A program made the translations under genes and the position numbers. Below, one piece after another: positions 11,608 through 23,609 of a DNA stretch of 64,000 nt (its first letter is position 1; each line of letters starts with the position of its first letter). The DNA is from Sphagnum magellanicum (Eukaryota > Streptophyta > Sphagnopsida > Sphagnales > Sphagnaceae): positions 21,710,256 to 21,774,255 of the forward strand of contig CM038910.1 in assembly GCA_021904315.1 (NCBI GenBank). Direction: 5' to 3'. The notes beneath the pieces were generated by a model. It was not told where the DNA came from. It searched no databases and saw only the letters and a list, made by a program, of their open reading frames with translations.

Positions 11608-13010
11608 GTATGCTTCAACTTCCTTTTTTGTTTGTTTTTCTTTAGTTTTCTCGAACTTCTTTTTTCCTTTTTTTTCACGTTGTTGAGACTTTCTTTCCGA
11701 CTACCGTTTTTTATTTCTTTTTTCCCTCGTCATTTTAGTCCTTGCGGCCGCGAGGTTGTATCCCAACTCTTTCCGTACTCGTGATGTTTTGCTGCCGTAG
11801 ACCGTTTTGTAATATCATCTTTTGTTTGAGAATTTCGGTGGCATGGTTTGCTTTCTTGTTGTCCATCGTCGTGGTGTGCGAAGCTCCTACTTTGGTTTCT
11901 GGGGATTATATGGATTTTTCTGTTTTGTTTTTCTTTCATATTTTGCGGGGCAGAAGGTATGGGAAGCTGTCAGTAGAGGGTTTCTTCCAGGGAGGGTGGC
12001 ATTGATGAAGGGGAGAGTTTGGATCGGTAGTGATGGGGTACGTATTGTTTTTAGCGGTTCAGAGTCCTTGAGCTGTAGTTGTATAAAGAAAGAGGGTGAA
12101 GAGTTTTACAGGGTTTCTCCGGCATGTGTTTTCTGCCTCAGTTCCATCGTTGGAACCCTAAGTGTTTGGGTATTGATGGACTACAAACCCTACCAGAGTT
12201 CTGTAGGTAACTGTCAAACCATGACAGTCATCTGACTCAGCAGATTACCTAACCCTGCATCCCAGACTGATTTTCTCCCCACTGTCTTTGTATCATTAGG
12301 TATCAATTTTCTTTGTTCTAAACTCTGATTATAACCATGCTGCACAATGAGTTGAACTTTTGAGCTAGATCCCAAAATCTTCAGGAGACAAGTCTTTGGG
12401 AGAGGATAGATGGTGCTGTCCATTAGAGTGAGGGTATGGAGTTTTTGTAGGACTGAACCTGGGTTTGTGTCAAGAGGGTTCCTTCCTTGTGTTAGACCAT
12501 TGACTTTCTGGGTATAATTGCATTGGGCCTGTACACCTGATTGTCTACAGCAGTGAAGAGAAACACCATGACTGCTTGAAATGCAGGTGAGTTGCCCCCT
12601 AATGCTTCTAAGAGCCTGCAGTGGTTTGGGACATTTGGAATGCTTTCAATCTACTTATAAGACAATGCTTTGTGTTCTCTGTGCACTTGTGGGCCAATCC
12701 TCTATAATTTTTATCCACTATTCTGAAGGCTTTTTCTACACATAGCTGCTTGAGGGCCTTTTGTCAGCTAATTCCTTGTCCGCATCCCTTGCCTTATCAT
12801 GGCATACTTCTCACCTGTCTCTCATGGCCCTCACAGTATTGCCTGCAAGATTCTCACACTGCACCACCTTGTGGTGGCCTTTCCCATGTCCTCTCTTGCC
12901 TCCTTTGCCCTGCCTATTTTTCCAAAATTTTGTGCCTTTTATCCTCCTCCTCAGCTGCACCGCAAGCTCCATATAGGTGACCGGTTGCGATTCTTGCTTC
13001 GGAGGCCACC

Positions 13011-16000
13011 ATGTCAGATGGCAGTGCATCCCCAGAGGAGCTGCATGACGAGGAACAGGTTGACATTGATGGAGCTATCGACCTTGATGAGGATGTTGAT
13101 GATGCAAGTGCGGATATTGAAGATGAAGAGTTTGACGAAGATGATAAGACCCAAGGGTTAGACCTTGATGTTCCTGATGAGGAAGAGCACAGTGGCTTCC
13201 AGGACGATCAGGATCAGGATGCTGATGTTCTTAATGGTGAGCATCACATGGCAGCTGAATCTCCTGCTGCAGATGAGGATGTGCCTATCAGCATTGATGA
13301 TACCAAGGATGAATTCAAGGATGACACAGAGGGAGAGAAGAGTGGTGAGCTGCTGAAACGCCCACCTCATGGATCTGAAATCTTTGTGGGAGGCATTACT
13401 CGGGATACCACAGAAGAAGACTTACGCAATCTGTGCTCATGTTGTGGTGACATCTATGAGGTGGGCTGCTTTTGTTGAATATCTGTAAACACTCACTAGT
13501 TCTCTTGTATTGAAACAGGTTCAGTATACTGTCCCTTATCTGTTTTTAGCCTGCATATTCCATGTGGGCACTTATCAACTTTCTTGAGTGGCAAGTTCAA
13601 TTATTCTTTTCTCCAGAGAATCCAGTATTTCTGTCATCATCTTCAGATGTGTGTCATTTGATAGCCTGTCAGATCATCCCTTTGGAAGAAAAATACAGGG
13701 AGAAGCCTTCCCTGCCATGTGCCAGTGGATGACCCTTAAGAGAAAGTTGATCTCCTAATATTTGCATTCCACATTGATCAGGTTCGCCTTTTGAAGGACA
13801 AGGACACTGGTCAAAACAAGGGTTATGCCTTTGTGACTTTCACTAATGAGAAGAATGCAGAGAAAGCAATTGAGACTTTGAATGATTCAGAAGTCAAGGT
13901 GCGTATGCTTTCCTGTATCACCTTCCATCTTGTACTGCTTGAGATTGCTGTGTGAGAGTTTCTTTCCCCAGTCAAACTGAGGGGGATGTGTAGTTGAAGG
14001 ATAAGCTATTCCCTTATATCCCTTTATGTACTTGCTGTGGCATATTGGTCTTGTCTAATGTTTGAGTTACCATAGTGAGTTGCCAGAGGGAGCCTGATGT
14101 TTTGGATGGTTGCTGCAGGGCCGAAAGCTGAGATTTTCTCACTCACAATCGAAGCACAGGTTGTTTGTAGGAAACATTCCAAAGGCCTGGGAAAAGGAGG
14201 AGCTTGAGAAAACCCTTGCTGAACAAGGACCTGGAATACAGAGCGTGGAGCTGCTGAAGGTACAGATAGTTTAAGTTTGGCCTTTTTCTGCTTTCAATGG
14301 AGCCACAGATTGAAGATGCCTAGCCTTGGATTTTCTCAAGTGATACTCCCTTCTTTTTGTGAGGGTGATGAAAACCCCTCACAACCTTTCTTTCCTGCTC
14401 TTCTTTGTGGACCCTACTGGTTCTATTTTCAGCAGTCAGATCAGTTCTGGGAGAAATAAGATCAAGCATCCTCATGGTAATAGTATTTCTTGGTTGAAAC
14501 CATCTTGTTTGCTGAAGCAACTGAATGGCAGGACCCAAAGAATCCAGGTAGAAATCGCGGGTTTGCTTTTGTGGAGTATTACAACCATGCCTGTGCAGAG
14601 CATGCAAGAAGAGTCATGTCCAAGCCAAGTTTCCGGCTGGGAAGTAATGCCCCCACTATCAGTTGGGCTGATCCCCGTAGTGGGCTTGATGCCTCTACCA
14701 TGTCCCAGGTGGGTTCCATTGCTAGGAGGAATATTTGTTTGAGACCCTCTGGATCTGCACACCTTGACAAGTAACTCAGTTTTTTAGTTCAATTGAGTGC
14801 AGGTTGGTTTGGTAGCAATGAGTCCAATACCCCTGATTTTGAACTTTAGTGGGAGTAGAGTGAGATATGTGATGGTGAATTTGAGCTGCAATTATCTGCA
14901 ATACATAAGGTCTTTGGGTCCTGATGTGATGAAGCTGTAGGGTCTTAGGTTTGTGTTAGTGACATGAGCCTTTGTTTTTTGCATTATCTACTAGGCCTCT
15001 TTACTTGGACCTTGAACATGAGCAATCTTAGGATTGGTACTTTTAGGGGAATTGAGAGGCTTCACATCCTAGTGGCATATGAATCCCACACTTTCATATG
15101 AGGATCAGGATGTTGTTGCAGTATTTGCTGACCCAGATATGATGCATTTCCAGGTAAAGGTGGTTTATGTTCGCAACCTACCAGATTCTGTCACTGAGGA
15201 GCAGTTGCAGAAGCTATTTGAACATCATGGAGAAGTCACAAAGGTTGTCTTACCTTCCAGCAAGCCTGGGCAAGCCAAGCGTGACTTTGGATTTGTGCAT
15301 TTTAGTGACCGAGCCAGTGCCCTCAAAGCAATTGAAAAAACTGAGGTCTATGAGCTAGAAGGTAAACATCTTCTTGTGCCCATACCTCCATTGTTAGTAT
15401 TAACAATTCACAGGAAATACATGCCTTATATTCTGTTTGTGTCTTACAGGCCGTGTTCTTGAGACCTCCTTAGCAAAGCCTCCAGCTGACAAGAGGCCAT
15501 TGGGGCTGGAACCTGCCTATCCTCCACACCGGGCAGGACTCCTCCCTCAGTACCAGGCTCGGGGTGGCTATGGCTATGGTGCTGATATTTATAACAATGC
15601 TGCCTATGGTCCAGCCAGAGTCTATAATCAGGTCTGCATAAGTCCTCTTGTACCCTCAATTTTTTTCAGGTCCTTGTTGGTTATAGATAGTTAAACGGTG
15701 CAGTCTTTTGGCCTACAATCTCTGCATGTCTATTGCTCCTATGTTGCCAACTGTGGTGCAGTCACCAAGATTTTTAAAACAACTTTCTAGTCTTACATGT
15801 CATGCTGAATTTGTGACCATTCTGAATGTTGTTGCAGCCAATGATCTATGGTCGTGGACCAGCACCAGCAGGCATGACAATGGTGCCAATGATGCTACCA
15901 GATGGTCGTGTAGGCTATGTCTTGTAAGGATCTTTCTTTCACATCCTTCTTGATATTCTTCCAATGATCTGATTTTTTTACTTTTGCATGAATAAGGAGG

Positions 16001-16468
16001 TGAGTTTATGCTTATTGCCCGCATGCATGCTGGGACTTGAACTGATGATTGATCACCTTAGCATGTGTGGTGAGTATACCATATTTTAAGGTTGAATTTC
16101 TTACAGTGTTTCTCAGTACAACTGCAAAGAATTTAGTGAGAAGCTGTTGTAATACTCTGGCTTTGTGCACGTAAAGACAACTCAAGACAACCCATGCCCC
16201 CCAGCCATGTAAGGTTGAAGCCAAATCAGATGCTGTAGGATGAGATGAGTTGCCACAAGCCATCATTCGAATGAGTTCATGTCAGGAATTAATTCTGATG
16301 GTGGGTGGATGCAGACAACAACCTGTGGGTGGACTCCAAGGAGGTGCTGTACCTTACAGAGGGGGTCGAGCTGGCCATGGATTGTTGCCTTATCGACAGG
16401 GTGGCAGCAGCAGCAGCGGTGGTCCAGCATCCGGGGTTGGGGGGACACGCCGCTATCATCCTTACTGA
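13011..16468 (+). CDS. LIF2: LIF2 / hnRNP Q-like RNA-binding protein, three RRMs, 504 aa
   Basis: Coding exons: 13011-13460, 13782-13898, 14119-14259, 14532-14708, 15154-15361, 15450-15631, 15838-15923, 16315-16468. All introns are GT-AG and all phases agree, giving 1,515 nt. The start is in a good context (GCCACCATGTCAG). Residues 1-118 are strongly acidic. RRM1 has IFVGGI (124-129) and KGYAFVTF (163-170); RRM2 has LFVGNI (204-209) and RGFAFVEY (245-252); RRM3 has VYVRNL (299-304) and RDFGFVHF (338-345). The Gly/Tyr/Pro-rich tail ends RRYHPY. This acidic-plus-three-RRM plan is that of animal hnRNP Q/R and plant LIF2, a nuclear protein that binds RNA and partners the Polycomb protein LHP1; partners are not shown by the sequence. 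Single copy here, no operon-like context. The nearest clear gene lies about 10 kb downstream. Confidence 0.93.
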
Positions 16469-17160
16469 GTGACAGATCCGTATTTCTGTGACTTCTGTTG
16501 TCCACTAGATGGATAACATTGAGCACCACCTTTGGTCAGTTTTATTTGGATATCCTGATGCAGTTGCTACAGTATCCTGGCAAGTTTCTTGCAGGCCCAA
16601 CTGCATGAAATCTTTCACATCCCTCTACACCTTTGCTTCAAGCAGCTGGATACTCATATGACTGGTTTTATGTATTAGTGCATGAGCTCTGGTACACCAT
16701 CAAATATTAAAAGGTAGGTTTGAAAGCAGGCACACTTCTTCAGACATAGCATATGCAGGGAATTGCAGGAACCTTAGTGTCTTTCACACACAATTTTGGG
16801 ACAAAATTTGCTGCATGTTTGCTGGAAAAGTTTTGGAAGTACAATTTTGTTGATTGGTTACTGACTAATTCATGTGGACTTCTTATGTAACTGAGTACAG
16901 TCTGGAGCATATTACCTCTTGTGACTCATGTGCAAATTGACCTGTAACTGCAAGTTTGCAGTTACAATGGTTCTTATTATTGGGTCTGATGTTTTCTTCT
17001 GTTCAAGAGGTCAAGGAAGTGTGTCCTTCATTGTTGTGCACCAGTGGTAGAGGACATATTAGGTCTTTCATATGCGCACTAGCAAGTTTGAACCCAATAC
17101 CTTTGTGGTATCAAACAAGGGCTTTATTTTTTATTTTATGGTAGATTGATTTGCATGTTC
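16469..17160 (+). other. Probable 3' UTR and downstream flank of the LIF2-like gene
   Basis: The gene-like, less AT-biased composition continues about 700 bp beyond the stop, then gives way to AT-rich DNA. The poly(A) site cannot be fixed; AAATATTAAAAGG near 16705 is a weak candidate signal. Confidence 0.4.
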
Positions 17161-19225
17161 TTTGACCATAACTATAAAAAAGGATGGTAAAATAGATGCA
17201 TATGCAAACAAGATTATAGTTATGTATAAATGTATGTGATTCACTTCACAACCATGGTATACACAATGCTACCAGTGTTAAGGGGAATGCATTGTAATGG
17301 AGATTGTCAAAGAACTACTCATTCAAGATTATGGATCTTAGGGGCTTCTTAGTCTCTGGAAGACTAATTGGTTTGAAAGATTCACAGAATCATTATGTCC
17401 TCAATCTTTCTGCAATGTGACGAAATCTACAACTTCATTGAAATATTTTGTTCCTTATTTCATAAAACCATTTATTCACAACCTCCTTAAAATGCTTGTT
17501 TAGTCCCATTCTTATATGTTGGGTTAGGTTGTGAAAGTTGTATGGTTTAAGGCATATGGTTTAGGGTCTAAAGGTTGGTTCAAACTAAAGTTGGCAAATT
17601 CCTCGATTTGCAGGATTCAACCTGAGGTTCAAATTTTTGTGACATGGATTCAAGCCAATACATGTTTGGCCCAAGAACTAGACCATGGAACTAGCTTTTG
17701 CTGGATCTAGAATGAAAATCAGAACCCCAAAAATAAAAACTTTTGAACACACAAGTTTAGGTTATTTGAGGTTCTTGGAGAGCAAGTTCAAACTTTTTTT
17801 CTTGAAAGGTTAGCAAGTTGGCTGAGCTTTATAAGTGATCAGTTTTATTTAGTTGTAGTTTTTGTACTTATACAATACCATGTTCTAATTTGTTGTAAAA
17901 CTCAATACTTATATAATCTTTAGATTTATGGATTGTGTTATGTGTACATGAAATCAAACCCAGTTTTCAAACCAAGCTCACAAGTTCTTGAATTGGAAAA
18001 ACGTGCCAAAATTGAAACCACAAGGTTTAAAATTTGAGAAACCAGGCTCAAACCCACAATCCTAAAACCTCCAAATAATTTAAAATGTCAAAACCAAGAT
18101 CAGAAGATTCAATGTTGGCTGCTTGTTTTTCTCTTAAACACTTTCTTTTTAAATAATAAATTTTCCCAAGTGTGAGTTTGAGTTCAATTCTTAAATTTCT
18201 AAACCTTGAAATTCTAGTATCGAACATTGATATTCTGTGTGGCAGCATTGAAAATAATTCAAATTCCAAAAGCTTGATCGTTTTAAAGACTAGGTTTGGT
18301 TCCATGTACACTACACAGTCCCAAGGACCAATTATGGGGTGGGTATGAAATGTTACAACAAATTAAAATTGACGATTGTATAGATTCTTCAACTTATTAA
18401 AACTCATCATTCACCTATAAAGTTCAACATACTTATCAAGTTTTTAAAAGAGTTCAACTTGCCTACCTAAAGGATTTGAACTTGTGTTCAATGTTGTGTT
18501 TTTATGGTCTTGGTTTTGATTCTAGTTTTAACAAAAAAGTTAATTCCACCAATAGGTGCCAGTTGGAGTCTAGGTCACAAAGACCTGAACTTCTAGGTTT
18601 AACATTGCAAACCAAGGAAGCTTCCAACACTAGTTCAAACTTTATTGCAACAATGATTAAAAGGGGTCATAGTTTTTAACACCATGTTTTACTAGTGTCG
18701 CTCAAATATGAAGATTTTAAGCATTTCTCAAGTTATCCATATGGAATAATCTTCAAAAAATTATAACATAAGGATATGCACAATAAAAAAATTACGAATA
18801 TAGTTGACCAGATAAATATGTATTTTATTTTCATTTTTCATTTTGGTACATATCTATTTTCCAGTTTTCAAATTCACATTAATCACAAGATATGTATAAA
18901 GGTTAGGAATACATCCCAACTTTTGGAATTAATTTCCAATCATAGACTTACCCCACTAGAACATTAGAAAACATCTAAAAAAACCAATAACTTGTGGGGA
19001 GTTGAACCCTAGTTCTTTAAAGAACCTTGCTCAATGCAACACAAGTTTCCTACCCCAACCACACCCCACCTAACCCACAAACACACCCAACACAACAAAA
19101 GCCATCCCTATTGTTGATGAACTCCACAAGTAACCTCTACATGAATAAAGAGACCAAAATGTTAGTTCAAATGAAATTCAAAGTGCAAACTATCATTCAA
19201 GTTTTGTAATCCCAAAGACAACAAT
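17161..19225. other. Intergenic AT-rich sequence
   Basis: No gene recognised. Passages around 17.58-18.3 kb contain many variants of words such as GGTTCAAAC and AAACCAAG..TCAAA on both strands, suggesting old diverged repeats. Near 18995-19010 the minus strand contains a tRNA T-arm-like CTAGGGTTCAACTCC, too isolated to call. Confidence 0.45.
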
Positions 19226-19229
19226 AATT

Positions 19230-20310
19230 TTTTAGTTCACCTTGCCAATGTTAAATTAATCCTTATCTAGCTTCAATTGTTCAAAAGAATTTGATTCCTC
19301 AATCAAATCATAATTATCTTTAGCCAATACAAATTCAACTTTCAAAAAATCTGCCAAATCCTTATGTTGTGAACAATTCAAACAAGGATTGTTAGGCTAG
19401 TTTTTCACCATAGTGATGATTTGGTGTAAATTACCCACTTACAACTTACAACCTTTCAATGTTGTCAACCCACTAGCAAGACTAAACACACGTTCAATTT
19501 CAATTTGTGATCCTAGAATTCCCGATATTTGTTTAGCAAGGAAGCTAACATTTGGGAATTGGGTTTCATGAATCTACCACCAAATTAAGGGATCAACACA
19601 TGTAGCAAAGGATATAGATAACCTTTTGAACAAAAACAATTATACAACAACAAATGTACATGATGACTTTTCCATAGATATGCCCACATTAAATATATTA
19701 TTATCTTTTTCAATAGAGTGACCAAATCCAGCAACAGATCCAACAACTTCTACACATGCTTGGACAATAATGTTTAGTACCTCAAACACAATCATTAAAA
19801 GAGAGATTATTGTATTTACATCATACTCTGCAACAAGACAAATACAAGCCCCACATCCCACATAATTTTCCACAACCCACAAATACTAGAACCTAGGATC
19901 AAGCATAAGGATGACCATATTATGTACCTGATGTGAATCATAGGCTTGCAGAAATTGTAAAAAAAGTTTGATGACCTTAACAACTTCTACTCGCATGTTG
20001 TTTTGAAAGATGATAAGCTTAACATCAAATGCATCTAAAGCATGAAAAACATTAGTAGCATGTCCAACCTTAATTTCCAAATTTAGTGTGAAATTGATAC
20101 ATGTATTAAAAACATCAGACAGTAGCTAGTGCCCTCATGATTGGTTCATCACACATGCAATGACAACACAACTCAAAACAGATGTGAATGCTTCTACAAT
20201 TGCCCATACCTCAACTTTAAGAACCTTTTGCTGTAAAACAATTGTTTTTTGCTACCCATAACACAAAGGAATGACCTCTTTAAATTCCAATACCTCTTTA
20301 AACATGATTA
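19230..20310 (-). pseudogene. hAT-like transposase relic, C-terminal half with hATC dimerisation region
   Basis: Minus-strand frames, with stops and a few shifts, run from about 20310 down to 19230. In order: KTIVLQQKVLKVEVWAIVEA; a segment with YDSHQVHNMVILMLDPRF near 19910-19960, the usual pre-dimerisation motif; ENYVGCGACICLVAEYD; and then HETQFPNVSFLAKQISGILG, followed by IEIERVFSLASG, near 19460-19570. The last is the hATC dimerisation region. It appears to belong to the same general family as the relic at the left edge of the window but carries the opposite end of the protein. No terminal inverted repeats or 8-bp target duplication were identified. Confidence 0.75.
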
Positions 20311-20378
20311 TCTTATAATCAAGTGAAGTAAAAGAACACAAATGAGACAGCTCAAGCTACCAAAAAAAAAGTTAATTA

Positions 20379-20890
20379 AGTCAAGGATTGTGTTGCCTCA
20401 ACCTTGGGAACATCAACTGAAAAGCCACCTAAGGATGATGAAGTTACAAAAGATGAAGTTCAATATGATGTTGCTCAAGAGGAATATACTTTAATGTTGG
20501 CTTAATTTTGGAACAATTGAAGTAGAAGGTTGTTGAATTCTTTGGAACTGTGTAGCAAAATACTAGTGAGATTATTGAAAATGTTCAAGAGAAAGTTGGA
20601 GAAGCAAAAGAGAAAGTTGGTTCAATTGTAGATGAAACAAAACAGAAGGCTTCTATGACTAAAAGTGTTGCCAAGGAGAAGGTAAGATCTATTGAGATAG
20701 TGAAGGATAAGACATTGGAAATAGAAGAATCTACAAAAGAGAAGGCCTCCAAAACTACAAGAGCTACCAAGGAAAGGTTTGGGTCTACATTGTAAACAAC
20801 CAAGGATAAGGCATATGAAATAACAAAATCTATGAAAGATAAGGCCTTGGAGATTGCAACAACTACCAAGGAACCTTTGACCTCACATGC
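20379..20890 (+). pseudogene. LEA-like (LEA_4 / group 3) pseudogene
   Basis: The plus strand carries a highly charged, Ala/Lys/Glu/Thr-rich reading frame with irregular 11-residue-type repeats. Visible pieces are EIIENVQEKVGEAKEKVGSI (from 20568), ETKQKASMTKSVAKEKV, KDKTLEIEESTKEKASKT, TTKDKAYEITKSMKDKALEI and TTTKEPL. Upstream is a weaker charged stretch (KPPKDDEVTKDEVQYD, near 20430-20490). Stops occur at 20553 (FFGTV-stop-QNTSE, where Gln CAG is expected) and after GSTL (TAA), plus others near 20504. Group 3 LEA proteins are amphipathic helices that protect cells during drying; this copy could not make a full protein. It lies head-to-head with the hAT relic just upstream, so it may have been captured or moved with repeats. 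I am fairly sure of the LEA-type composition, less of the exact subfamily. Confidence 0.6.
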
Positions 20891-23100
20891 TCACACCTTA
20901 CATAAAATGTTCATAATTCATACCTCAAACCATGCTCACACTCTCACCTCACAAAAAACATTGTAAGCATGATGCATTGCTGAAAAGCTACACTTGAAAC
21001 AAGGAGGATAGAAGAGAAGAAGACCACACATAGAAGATGAGAAGATAGAAAACACTTCATACTCAAATTTTGTTGCAAAAAATCACAAATCACAAGTCTA
21101 ACCAAGGTCTACAAATGATATGCACTTTGCATGTTGTGCTCAGAGCTTTGCTGATAGTACTTTCACACTTTGCACTCCACAAAATGTAAAACATTAAACC
21201 TTGAATGTCACGAGCTCCATCTTGATCTAACCCTATCCTTAATCCCTAATCCTTAACCAACCATATGTCAAAATGCACCGGCTATGTGTCAAATATGCAT
21301 ATGCATATTCATATTATGCATATCCATGCATATTCATCCATGAGTCCCTGGACGTGCATACTGGTACCGGCAATTTTTGCTTGGATATGGATGAACACTA
21401 GTTATTGCATGATCGTTTTATGCCAAATATGTATGAATATTTGAAAAAAAGCAAATTCCAAATATGATTACATGCATATCCAGGTACTATCCACGTTCAT
21501 ATCCGGAATTTTCGATATATTTAGGCAACATTGGTTTTTACTTGTTTAATTATGAACTTTTTTTCAATTTGTTTCCTCCCCCCTGCCCACCCCCCCCCCC
21601 CCTTCCCCTCTTTGTTTCCCAAGTTCCCAATGTGTTCTGCAGCATGTTCCCAATAGCACCTCACTTTATTCCATATCCTTTGCCCTAAGTTTTACTCTTG
21701 TAACCTATATAACCAACCCCAAAGGAGGAGACTGCAATATATCTATTTGGGTATTGTTCAAAGCATGAATAATTTTCTTTTGTGATCAATGATACTTATG
21801 ACACCAAAAAATATATATATAATAATTTGAGATTCCCACCAAACTAATTAATACGAGTCAAATTGTACAAGTATAGGTTATATATCATAGTACATGAATG
21901 GTTTTGGCATAAATCAAATTATTTTTTATTTTGTCAAATTTTTGAACTTTTATTTATTATTTGTGCTGAAATTTTGTAATTATAATAAACTAAGAATGCA
22001 AGTTTTCAACTTGAACTGCAGAATTTGAGACTCAAGACAATTTTAAAATACTAAACTGTCCCATTAACATACAACAATGTGATTATTATTTATTATAACC
22101 ATTACCTGCCAAAATTTTCAGAATTAAAAAACCAAGTGCAAAAGTTAAGATTTAAAATTTAATTAATTATTTGACAGTTTGTTGCCGAATCCAATCAAGG
22201 AGTACAATATATACCAACTTAGCATACATATGGGTGAGGATTGGGCCCTTTCAAGTTGCAAGGAAGGTCTTCCATTTAAGTAGGTGGGGTTATTCATTTA
22301 TTTGGTCAGATTTGGCAATAAAAATGAAATTTCCAAAAAAAGAATCCTTGTATGTTTTTGGCTACCTATTGGAACTTAGTTTATAATCTGGCAATTTTTA
22401 ATTTTTTTCAAAAACTAGAAATATGGCAAGCAAAAAGCCCAGATTTTGTTTTTTGCCATTTTAATTTTTAAAATCCATTTGGTGAAAATCTGCCCGAAAA
22501 AACATTAAACACCTCACTCTGCACATCCCTGTTTAGGAAGCTACTTCACACATCTAATCAAATCAGTGTTTTTAATTAAAATTTTGTGATATAAAAAATT
22601 GGATTTTTAAATAGTAAAATTAGTTGAATTTACACTAGAAAACACTTCTGCCATTGTTTTTGTTTTAAAAACCCCACAAAATGTGTCAGAAAAAATCATT
22701 GAATATAATAATGAAACATTAAAACACTTGCCAAGCATCAAGGTTTTCTTTTTCAAATTCCTCAAGTAGGTCCACTAGAAAGGAGAGTCCCCAACATTAA
22801 TTAGCATTAAATGGCAATTCTCCTAATTGTGTTGTAGCATTTTTACAAAAGTGCTCTTACAAGTGGCAACCTAAGAAGTGCCTAGGTCTAGGTGTGACTA
22901 ATTTAATTATTTTTATTTCAAAAAATGACCCCCCAAAAATCCAAAAAAAATCATGTTTTTTCTTCATTTTCTGAAAAAAAATTTCACCAAGTTGCAAAAT
23001 TTGAAACCGCAAAAAAAAAAGAAAAAGTAGTGAATATCACACACTAACAACCCATCTTCCAACCCATGAAAACAACACTAAGACAGCTTTCACAGCCCCA
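20891..23100. other. Intergenic AT-rich sequence
   Basis: No gene recognised. Around 21285-21350 there is a cluster of ATGCATAT/ATATGCAT-type palindromic words. Poly-C tracts lie at 21571-21602. The possible LTR-like piece at 21600-21800 is listed separately. Confidence 0.45.
21600..21800 (+). mobile_element. Dispersed repeat, possibly an LTR fragment (copy 1)
   Basis: A segment beginning TTCCCAAGTTCCCAATGTG and continuing CAATAGCACCTCACTTTATTC recurs in diverged form near 32.69-32.79 kb. It is followed by CCTATATAACC, then GGAGACTGCAATATATC, which resembles the TATA-to-start part of an LTR. No primer-binding site, coding domain or second LTR is visible nearby, so the class is uncertain. Confidence 0.35.
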
Positions 23101-23106
23101 TCTTTC

Positions 23107-23260
23107 ACTTGTGTTCCTCAAATTTGGACCTATCTTCCCATTGTGTTCCTTGAATTTGGAGTCGAATTTGGACCCATCTTCCAATTGTGTTCCTTGAATT
23201 TGGAGTCAAATTTGGACCCATCTTCCAATTATGATCCTTGAATTTGTACTCGTCTATGTA
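23107..23260. repeat. 44-bp tandem repeat, three copies plus a partial
   Basis: Copies start with AATTTGGACC at 23121, 23165 and 23209, exactly 44 bp apart, and share GTGTTCCTTGAATTTGGAG. The minus-strand open frame across it is a by-product of the repeat. Confidence 0.8.
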
Positions 23261-23399
23261 AAGAATACCAAAAAGAACAAATGACCGAATGAGTAGGTAC
23301 ACAAAGCCGAAGCCCAAAAAAACAAAACCCAACAAAAACAAAACAAAAGTTTCCTTTTTACTGAAACCGAAAAAATGCAGGTAATCTATGTAACGTGTA

Positions 23400-23600
23400 A
23401 GAGCAGCTAGGAACTCCCATTCTGTGAACAGTGTTTCATTTTATTACTAAGTTTTGATTGGTTGGCAACTAAAGTACTGGATGCTGATTGGTCCGATTGC
23501 GAAATCCACCAATGAGATGAGCAAGGGAGCCCCCCACTCTATGGGATACGCTTAGTCATAGCCAGCTGTTGTCACGCTGAAGCATATAGGTACACCCCTC
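23400..23600. promoter_or_regulatory. Promoter-like patch with several CCAAT boxes
   Basis: This short patch is less AT-rich and keeps several CG pairs. It holds TGATTGGTTGG, TGATTGGTCC (both inverted CCAAT) and CCACCAATGAG within about 65 bp (23455-23515). No coding exon is recognised next to it, so it may be a relic promoter or chance. Confidence 0.25.
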
Positions 23601-23609
23601 TCCCCCCCC

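Noticed and set aside
11444-12423. Several open frames near the start of the LIF2-like gene
   Set aside because: They fall in the 5' UTR and its intron, in competing frames, and share no homology I recognise.
14277-14774. Overlapping frames on both strands inside the LIF2-like gene
   Set aside because: They are shadows of, or read through, the exon at 14532-14708 and its flanking introns.
18990-19060. Minus-strand CTAGGGTTCAACTCC resembling a tRNA B box, possible SINE
   Set aside because: No matching A box at the right distance and no A-rich tail or target duplication was found.
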